From contig CALCFP010000496.1 in NCBI GenBank assembly GCA_937900725.1, positions 1 through 9,835 of the forward strand: a DNA stretch of 9,835 bases, in the 5' to 3' direction. The stretch is from an uncultured Bacteroidota bacterium (lineage in GTDB: Bacteria; Bacteroidota; Bacteroidia; Bacteroidales; SZUA-534). Made by a program: the position numbers and the translations under genes. This document shows positions 1 through 4,839 of this stretch, in pieces; positions within the stretch are counted from its first letter, which is position 1; each line of letters opens with the position of its first letter. A model generated the notes under the pieces. The model did not search any database. It worked only from the letters and a program-made list of their open reading frames with translations, and was not told the origin of the DNA.

Positions 1-338
1 TATTCTTTATATATTTTATAAATATTTTCATCTTTAATATTAAAAGAGGGCATAGTTGAGTAGATCTTAATTTTTTTATCTAATAAATCATTTTTTTTGT
101 AAAAATCATATATAAGATTATATATTTTTATATAAGCAGAGCCTTCATCATTATGAGTTTTTGATATAGAATTTTTTCTATCCAAATAATGATACGCACT
201 TCCTTGAAAATAATAAGCATTATCAGTCATTATCAAAGAAGTATAGTGATAAAATAAATCTTCATTTACATATCCAACAGGGAATTTAAGATTATTTTTT
301 TTAATAAACTCCTATTTAATACATGAAAACTGATCAAA
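1..338 (-). pseudogene. Family 2 glycosyltransferase remnant (C-terminal part), cut by window edge
   Basis: Reading the minus strand in the frame whose codons start at 338, 335 and so on gives FDQFSCIK, an amber stop at 314-312, then about 103 open codons running off the left edge. The peptide after the stop contains EFIKKNNLKFP, NEDLFYHYTSL, then QGSAYHYLDRKNSISKT. This is the usual pattern of the acceptor-side half of GT-A family 2 glycosyltransferases of capsule or O-antigen loci: an ED motif, a hydrophobic helix, then a YxYxxRxxSIS block. The similarity seems to continue upstream of the stop, which argues for a nonsense mutation and not for a start. The N-terminal nucleotide-sugar domain (normally ~150-200 residues, with the DxD motif) is absent. 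Base composition is about 20% G+C by hand count over 1-300, far below the neighbours, suggesting a foreign origin. The fold assignment is fairly secure; substrate and activity cannot be stated. Confidence 0.68.
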
Positions 339-935
339 TTATAATTTGTCCTCATTTAAAATATCTTTCAATTCTTCCAATCCGAATTCTTCAATTACAA
401 CATAATCGTTTATTTCATACGGTTCTGCCAGAACTGTAACCATATTGGTTATTTCATTGTAATACTTTTCGTAAATATCTTTGTAAAGCTCACATTTGTT
501 TTCTCCCAATGTTTGTGTGAATATTAGTACTACGGGTATTTCAGTCTGAAGTTCCTTGATAAATTCAGCTTCTTCAGGTTCAAATCTATTGCCTATGCTA
601 CTTACACAATACCAAGCAATGTGTATGTGGTCTTCAGCATTAACTGTTTGTCTTCCATGAATGTACTCTTTTAGATTTTTTGCCATTTCCTTGTAGTTGC
701 CAAGTTCAAATCCCTTTGTGTCGAACAAGTGTATAGGGGAATCTTCATTGCAATATTCTTTCATGTCTTGTGTAACTGGTTTGCCGATGCCGGTTTTTGC
801 CTATTCTTCCCCAAAAATAGCGTTGATCAATGTACTTTTTCCAACTCCAGTTTTGCCTGCAATCAGTATGTTTACTTTTCCTAATTCCTTTTCAGCATCA
901 TCGATTGCTTTTTGAAAATCAATTTCGTTTCCCAT
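339..935 (-). pseudogene. P-loop GTPase remnant (TrmE/Era-like, DUF697-type family), amber stop and lost C-terminus
   Basis: From the ATG at 935 the frame encodes 44 residues including the Walker A/G1 motif GKTGVGKST (27-35) and NAIFG, then hits TAG at 803-801. The same frame continues without shift through AKTGIGKPVTQ, the G3 motif DTKG (72-75), FTQT in the position of G4 (139-142) and an AEPYEI...GLEEL stretch, to TAA at 341-339. Together this is a typical small-GTPase G domain split by one nonsense codon; an AAG lysine or CAG glutamine would be one base away. Relatives I recall carry a further ~150-200 residue hydrophobic DUF697-like domain, which is missing: the reading frame instead runs into glycosyltransferase sequence. 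Re-initiation at 764 would give a 141-residue protein without a P-loop, so nucleotide binding is unlikely. The gene lies just downstream of a strong hairpin at 1003-1053. It may once have been the last gene of the 1101-4011 cassette, which is inference. Confidence 0.8.
801..803 (-). other. In-frame amber codon inside the GTPase G domain
   Basis: The TAG follows NAIFGEE and precedes AKTGIGKPVTQ, with identical frame on both sides, so it is a point nonsense and not a frameshift. TAG is also the natural terminator of the genes ending at 2755 and 1774, so reassignment of amber in this genome is unlikely. A sequencing error cannot be excluded from one sequence. Confidence 0.85.
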
Positions 936-1002
936 TTGCGTAACGTTTTAATTTTCCTACTCATTTATCAGGCTTTTCGGTTACTCCTTTTTTATTATGA
1001 CG

Positions 1003-1053
1003 CAAAAAATACGCCGACTGTACAAATTGCATGTACAGTCGGCGTATTTTTTG
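1003..1053. terminator. 22-bp perfect-stem hairpin, likely bidirectional terminator
   Basis: The arms 1003-1024 and 1032-1053 are perfectly complementary over 22 bp with a 7-base loop. The stem core is GCCGACTGTAC, and the outer part is an A-run facing a T-run, so transcripts from either strand end the stem in six or more U residues. It lies 48 bases past the stop of the glycosylase-like gene (1101) and 68 bases before the GTPase remnant start (935). It would stop minus-strand transcription of the cassette. The stem core is nearly the same as that of the hairpin at 4046-4082. Confidence 0.75.
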
Positions 1054-1100
1054 AAATATTTAAGGTAGCGTATGAAAAGACTTAATTATGCATCTTACTT

Positions 1101-1691
1101 TTATATGAACTTGTGCATTACTTTATACCACCAATCCCAAGAATATCCTACTGAAGGGTGGTATATGCAAAATGCCATAATATTATTGCCGTGTATAGCA
1201 TAGTGCCCGTTTTCTATGGCATAATTGTCAAAAATCGCATTTGTCGCATCTATCCAATTTTGTGACGGCAGGTTTTCCCACAAACGCTTCCCCCAGACAA
1301 TGATAATCTCAGGACTGTACTTGGCAAGTATTTCGTAGAAGGGACTTGACGAATCGGCATACTGTTCTTTGGTTCCTGCCACGCGTGGCCCACAAAGTGG
1401 AATTTGGAGGTAGTTGTAGAATAGAAGCGATTGCCAAATGTCTACACTTTCTCTCTTGGTGGTTTCATGCCCGACGAGTGAACGTTCGAATTTGCGGTAG
1501 GTCTGCATCCAATTCTCATTTTCTGATAGTGGGTCGAGGTAACATTTTATTACATCTTGTGTAAGTGTCGGTATCGCATCAGACTCATTTGCACAATAAT
1601 GGCTATCTCCAAGTACCATGATGCGTTTGCCGAATATGCCACCTTTGGAGTAGTTTTCACCTACAAAAGGAAGAAACTTAATTGTATTCAT
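1101..1691 (-). CDS. Uracil-DNA-glycosylase-fold-like protein, function unknown
   Basis: This is a 196-residue soluble protein with no signal peptide or membrane segment. It begins FLPFVGENYSKGGIFGKRIMVLGDSHYC, where GDSH (28-31) sits after a beta strand in the place of the water-activating motif 1 of uracil-DNA glycosylase-like folds. Near the end is IYHPS (176-180), matching the HPS/HPS-like motif 2 loop. A strand EIIIVWG (128-134) leads to WGKRLWENLP, similar to the strand before the central loop in that superfamily. These are motif-level resemblances only: the usual Asp or Asn of the catalytic loop is not clearly placed, so base excision is not established. It is the last gene of the cassette, 82 bp after the LRAT gene, with a strong hairpin 48 bp downstream. 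Alternative: an unassigned conserved Bacteroidales protein using the same fold for another purpose. The start at 1691 is the only ATG before the conserved block. Confidence 0.55.
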   Translation of the reverse strand: MNTIKFLPFVGENYSKGGIFGKRIMVLGDSHYCANESDAIPTLTQDVIKCYLDPLSENENWMQTYRKFERSLVGHETTKRESVDIWQSLLFYNYLQIPLCGPRVAGTKEQYADSSSPFYEILAKYSPEIIIVWGKRLWENLPSQNWIDATNAIFDNYAIENGHYAIHGNNIMAFCIYHPSVGYSWDWWYKVMHKFI

Positions 1692-1773
1692 AGATTCTTG
1701 ATTTTTTTATTCATAGCATCATTACTATGTAAGTCATTTTACTGTATGTATGGTGCCTATACCCATTCATTAT

Positions 1774-2217
1774 CTAAATAAGTTTGAATGACTTGAATAT
1801 GTCAAACATACAAGTTATGGCATTGTTTACCTGGCGTGATTCAGAATGGCCAGTTTGGCACCAGCGTGCAAAATGTTCGCAATTGTTGAAAATGATGTTG
1901 TACCGTCCTTGCAACTGTCCTATTTTACTCAACGCCCTGTGAACAATTTCTTCGCGTGCATATTGTGGCTTGCCAATTGTATCAATGTGGATGTTGTCGC
2001 CAGAAGAAAATGCAGTAAGAGTTGCAATCCTGACATCGGCAGTTTGAGCGTTGAGTTCGTCTGCGTTGTCTGGTGCAAAATGTGCGACATTGCCATTGCC
2101 TATATATACACCGAAGTGTTTGTACAATCCTCCTTGGCGGTTGACATATATTATATCGCCAGGCTGAAAATTGTTGTCATGACTGATTGTTCCCATTGTC
2201 TTGTTGCAATGTTGCAT
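1774..2217 (-). CDS. LRAT-domain (NlpC/P60 superfamily) cysteine hydrolase/acyltransferase
   Basis: A 147-residue protein showing the full LRAT signature. FQPGDIIYVNR (17-27) is followed by LYKHFGVYIGNG with the first His at 34, a second His in NVAHF (46), and the nucleophile Cys113 in NNCEHFARW (111-119). In the lecithin-retinol acyltransferase family this Cys-His-His arrangement performs thiol acyl transfer or lipid/amide hydrolysis; bacterial members are mostly uncharacterised. There is no signal peptide. The C-terminus NAITCMFDIFKSFKLI is amphipathic to hydrophobic and could touch a membrane, as in eukaryotic H-Ras-like suppressors. It starts 25 bp after the helical protein gene, so co-transcription is likely. 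A second ATG at codon 8 is possible, but the conserved domain begins after both. The domain call is strong; the lipid or peptide substrate is unknown. Confidence 0.82.
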   Translation of the reverse strand: MQHCNKTMGTISHDNNFQPGDIIYVNRQGGLYKHFGVYIGNGNVAHFAPDNADELNAQTADVRIATLTAFSSGDNIHIDTIGKPQYAREEIVHRALSKIGQLQGRYNIIFNNCEHFARWCQTGHSESRQVNNAITCMFDIFKSFKLI

Positions 2218-2242
2218 TTCTTACTTGTACGTAATCAGAATA

Positions 2243-2698
2243 TTAGCAACATAACTTCATTAACATATTATCGAATTTTGAAGAGAAAACGTTAAGCGTT
2301 TCAAGCAAATGGCTTTGGTACTTCAAATAATTTGCATCAATATTTGAATCATCCAAGTCAAGTATCTTGTCAACAATTTTGTCCATTGTTTTTGAGGTGC
2401 TGTCCAATTGGCTTTCAATTACTTTTACTCCAATTTTAAACTTTTCCAAACTAGTGCCCATTTGTGCCTTGTAGAATTCCAATTGCTTGTCGAGCAACTC
2501 AATGTGATATTCCATAGTTTTAATGGTGACAACCGCATCTGTTATTTTGTTTACTACTGAGCAGGCCTTGTCAAAATTGTTGTCCAATATTTTCAGGTCG
2601 TTGTCAATTGTTGTCAGGCAAGAGTCGAGTTCTTTGTTCCCAGTGATTTTTACAGGCTTGTTGTTGCCAAATTCTGTTCCATCGGTTAATTCTTTCAT
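2243..2698 (-). CDS. Small helical coiled-coil protein, unknown function
   Basis: A 151-residue acidic, almost wholly helical protein that I do not recognise. From about residue 20 to 145 it shows repeated spacing of Leu, Ile, Val and Met among charged residues (for example ELDSCLTTIDNDLKILDNNF and YHIELLDKQLEFYKAQM), which suggests two or three long helices packed as a bundle or coiled coil. There is no signal peptide, transmembrane segment, enzyme motif or metal-binding pattern; it ends in two Cys (150-151). It lies 56 bp after the 418-residue membrane protein gene and 25 bp before the LRAT gene, in the same orientation. A structural or adaptor role between the membrane protein and the hydrolase is plausible, but this is inferred from context alone. 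Confidence 0.65.
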   Translation of the reverse strand: MKELTDGTEFGNNKPVKITGNKELDSCLTTIDNDLKILDNNFDKACSVVNKITDAVVTIKTMEYHIELLDKQLEFYKAQMGTSLEKFKIGVKVIESQLDSTSKTMDKIVDKILDLDDSNIDANYLKYQSHLLETLNVFSSKFDNMLMKLCC

Positions 2699-2754
2699 GT
2701 CAAATGGTGTTTGTTGTTTTTAATTAATTCATAATCACAGTGTTTGTAGATGTC

Positions 2755-4011
2755 CTAAAAAAGATTTTCAAGAACACTTTGCTTGCTAAAGTCGATTTCT
2801 TCACGTTCAAAATATCCGTATGCATCTTTCAGTTTTTGGTTCTCGTCGTTGTCAGAGTTAACCATTTTGCGTGTTTTAGCGCTTTCGATGATATTTGTTA
2901 CCGTGTAGCAAGCAATTCCAACTGCGGCACTTCCAAGTATCCATGCAACAAATGCCCAAAATCCATGGTTTGTTATCCAAAGCCATGAGTGAACCTTGAT
3001 TATCCATGCCAGTACGGCGAGGGCTGTGCAGATGTTGCCGATTCGGCGTATCCATTGGCGTTGGTTATAAGATTTATGAATGGATACGCGTGATGACATA
3101 TAGTCTTGGTAAACCTTGTTCTTTGAAAGACTATCATTTATTGCATCGCTTTGCGGTACAGGAAAATACAATGTTGGTTGTGTGTCAAATGGTCTCATTG
3201 GCTCATAATCGAGTGTCAAGGCGGTCAGGTGCATGTCGGTCATTAGGTAGAAGTCCTTTGAGTTGATTTCTGAATCATTCTTGGTCATGGCCTTTTCAAA
3301 TGCCTGTTCTATCTTGCCAGCGTAGAATTTCTTGTTTATTTCTTGGTTTACTGTGTCGAACCCTGGCAATACGCTTTGTGACCTGTGCCTGCCTCTAATC
3401 CATGTGTTATATTCCGTATAGACGTGATGGGCCATGAGCGAGCAGTATTTTGCCCTTCTGTATATTTCAAGCGCCGACAGATTTCTTTTAGAAAGAGCAT
3501 TGAACGTTTTGTCGTCATTTAGGACTTTTGAGTAGTCTAAATTTGCTTCCATATATTTACTGAGAATTTGCTCTTGTTTCTCCAAAGTCTTGTCGGCCAA
3601 AGGAAGTATGTCTTTTATCGACGCTATTTTTTCTTTGGCGTACTTCTTTTTTATCTCGAGCAGTTCGTCAAGTTTGGCATTGTATTCCCTTACCGACCGT
3701 ATCCGTCCTGCCATTTTGATTGCTCCGCCAATAACGGCGGTTGCTACGCCAACTGCCATTCCGCCTTTGACTATGTTTGGGTTCTTTGATGACAGCACTT
3801 TCTTGCTTAGCGCAAATTTGGCTACGTCGAATGCCACGTTTGCAGCTTGTGAGTATGAACTATCAATTTCATTGGCAATCTCTTCCAGTTGCGGCAGAAG
3901 CACGCGTTCCATCTCTGTGATGTTTTTTAGGGCTTCCTCGTTGGTGGCAACTTCTTCTGTCGATTCGGCAAAGAGCACCTTCATGTCTATCTTGTTTGTG
4001 TCAGGTGTCAT
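2755..4011 (-). CDS. Membrane-associated helical protein, unknown function
   Basis: This 418-residue protein is unknown to me. Residues 15-75 are helical. Residues 84-103 (GGMAVGVATAVIGGAIKMAG) form a glycine-rich hydrophobic stretch like those of membrane-inserting hairpins. Residues 104-165 are strongly charged and coiled-coil-like (KLDELLEIKKKYAKEK). Residues 175-320 form a mixed, probably soluble domain with Trp, Tyr and His clusters. Two clear transmembrane segments follow, about 324-346 and 350-374, and a charged cytoplasmic-type tail to 418. There is no signal peptide. The start is supported by a purine-rich GAAAGGAAAG just upstream, 7-16 bases before the ATG. It is the first gene of the cassette and starts only 34 bp after the hairpin at 4046-4082. 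With a GTPase remnant at the far end of the same strand, a membrane-remodelling or anti-phage role is conceivable but is inference. Confidence 0.72.
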   Translation of the reverse strand: MTPDTNKIDMKVLFAESTEEVATNEEALKNITEMERVLLPQLEEIANEIDSSYSQAANVAFDVAKFALSKKVLSSKNPNIVKGGMAVGVATAVIGGAIKMAGRIRSVREYNAKLDELLEIKKKYAKEKIASIKDILPLADKTLEKQEQILSKYMEANLDYSKVLNDDKTFNALSKRNLSALEIYRRAKYCSLMAHHVYTEYNTWIRGRHRSQSVLPGFDTVNQEINKKFYAGKIEQAFEKAMTKNDSEINSKDFYLMTDMHLTALTLDYEPMRPFDTQPTLYFPVPQSDAINDSLSKNKVYQDYMSSRVSIHKSYNQRQWIRRIGNICTALAVLAWIIKVHSWLWITNHGFWAFVAWILGSAAVGIACYTVTNIIESAKTRKMVNSDNDENQKLKDAYGYFEREEIDFSKQSVLENLF

Positions 4012-4045
4012 GGCTTTTCTTTCCTTTCTTTTTTTGACAAAAGAA

Positions 4046-4082
4046 AACGCAGACTGTACAAAAAATGAGTACAGTCTGCGTT
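4046..4082 (-). terminator. 14-bp perfect-stem hairpin with T-rich tail (minus strand)
   Basis: The arms 4046-4059 and 4069-4082 pair perfectly around a 9-base loop. On the minus strand the stem is followed by TTTTCTTTTG, giving a factor-independent terminator for the MORN/OmpA unit, 41 bases after its stop. Its stem core GCAGACTGTAC differs from the hairpin at 1003-1053 by a C to A change that is matched on the other arm. The next gene's ATG is only 34 bases beyond the stem, so it could also act as a leaky terminator or attenuator in front of the cassette. Confidence 0.7.
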
Positions 4083-4123
4083 GGAGTGTTAATATTTTAT
4101 TATGATCAGATTTTTTAAGTTAC

Positions 4124-4816
4124 TCATTCAATAGACACATTAACCCTGCGGTGTTCTTCTCTGCTATTCAATCCTAGTTTTCCATATAACTCTTCGCCAT
4201 AAAACTTAACAGTTATTTTTTCTGATGCTATGCCTGATGCTAACAAGCAATTTTTTACAGTTTCTGCTCGTTTTTGCGACAATTTCATATTATGAGCATT
4301 TGTTCCCAAATCACATGCATAGCCTTCTACCAATATATTTGCATTCCTATTTGTTTGCAAGTATGCTGAAGCAAACTCTTTAATCAAACTTTCATCAAGC
4401 AACTCGCTAGAGTTCTTTTCAAACAAAATGCCAATAGAAGGAATGACAATTTGCTGTACAGTTCCTTGTTTTGCAGATTCGACTGCTTTTGAATATAAAG
4501 TTTGAAAAGACTCTATATTATCAGCAGTGCCATTTATTTTGATTGAGGAATTCAACGCAACTGCTTGCGACATGGCAAACACAAATTGTTTTTCTTCAAC
4601 AACAGGTACTACTGTTCCTTCAAAAGATTTTACGGGGCGAGAAATGTAGGCATAAGATGCTACCCCCAACACACAAAGAATGGCAATAATAGCGATTGCC
4701 CTTTTACGTTTACAACTGTTACAAATCGATTTTAATCCATCGACTGTCTTTTCGCTTTTGCTGAATTCTTCTAATGGTAATTCTTTACCACATTTAGTGC
4801 ATTTTTTTGTTTCCAT
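4124..4816 (-). CDS. Zinc ribbon - transmembrane - OmpA/MotB-like peptidoglycan-binding protein
   Basis: A 230-residue protein of three parts. Residues 5-38 hold a zinc-ribbon-like pattern, CTKCG at 6-9 and CNSC at 32-35, with the PLEEFSKSEKTVDGL spacing seen in short phage and HNH-associated zinc fingers. Residues 40-58 are one transmembrane helix preceded by KRKR, which predicts the ribbon in the cytoplasm and the rest in the periplasm. Residues 127-229 are an OmpA C-terminal domain: EGYACDLGTNAHNMKLSQKRAETVKNCL carries the Asp (169), Asn (176) and LSxxRA (179-184) that hold the diaminopimelate of peptidoglycan, and RRVNVSIE closes it with the conserved Arg. It lacks a beta barrel, so it would tie the inner membrane to the cell wall like MotB. 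It starts 23 bp after the MORN protein and probably shares its mRNA. An immunity or docking role for that protein is possible but not shown. Confidence 0.85.
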   Translation of the reverse strand: METKKCTKCGKELPLEEFSKSEKTVDGLKSICNSCKRKRAIAIIAILCVLGVASYAYISRPVKSFEGTVVPVVEEKQFVFAMSQAVALNSSIKINGTADNIESFQTLYSKAVESAKQGTVQQIVIPSIGILFEKNSSELLDESLIKEFASAYLQTNRNANILVEGYACDLGTNAHNMKLSQKRAETVKNCLLASGIASEKITVKFYGEELYGKLGLNSREEHRRVNVSIE

Positions 4817-4839
4817 AGTAATTAAATATTTATCGTTTA

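Noticed and set aside
339..803. Amber reassigned to a sense codon in this organism
   Set aside because: TAG ends the 418-residue gene and the LRAT gene at natural C-termini, so it is a normal stop here; decay explains the GTPase and glycosyltransferase stops better.
3590..4105. Plus-strand ORF of 171 codons opposite the 418-residue gene
   Set aside because: Ser/Ala/Phe-rich antisense shadow; it reads through the terminator hairpin and lacks a recognisable domain.
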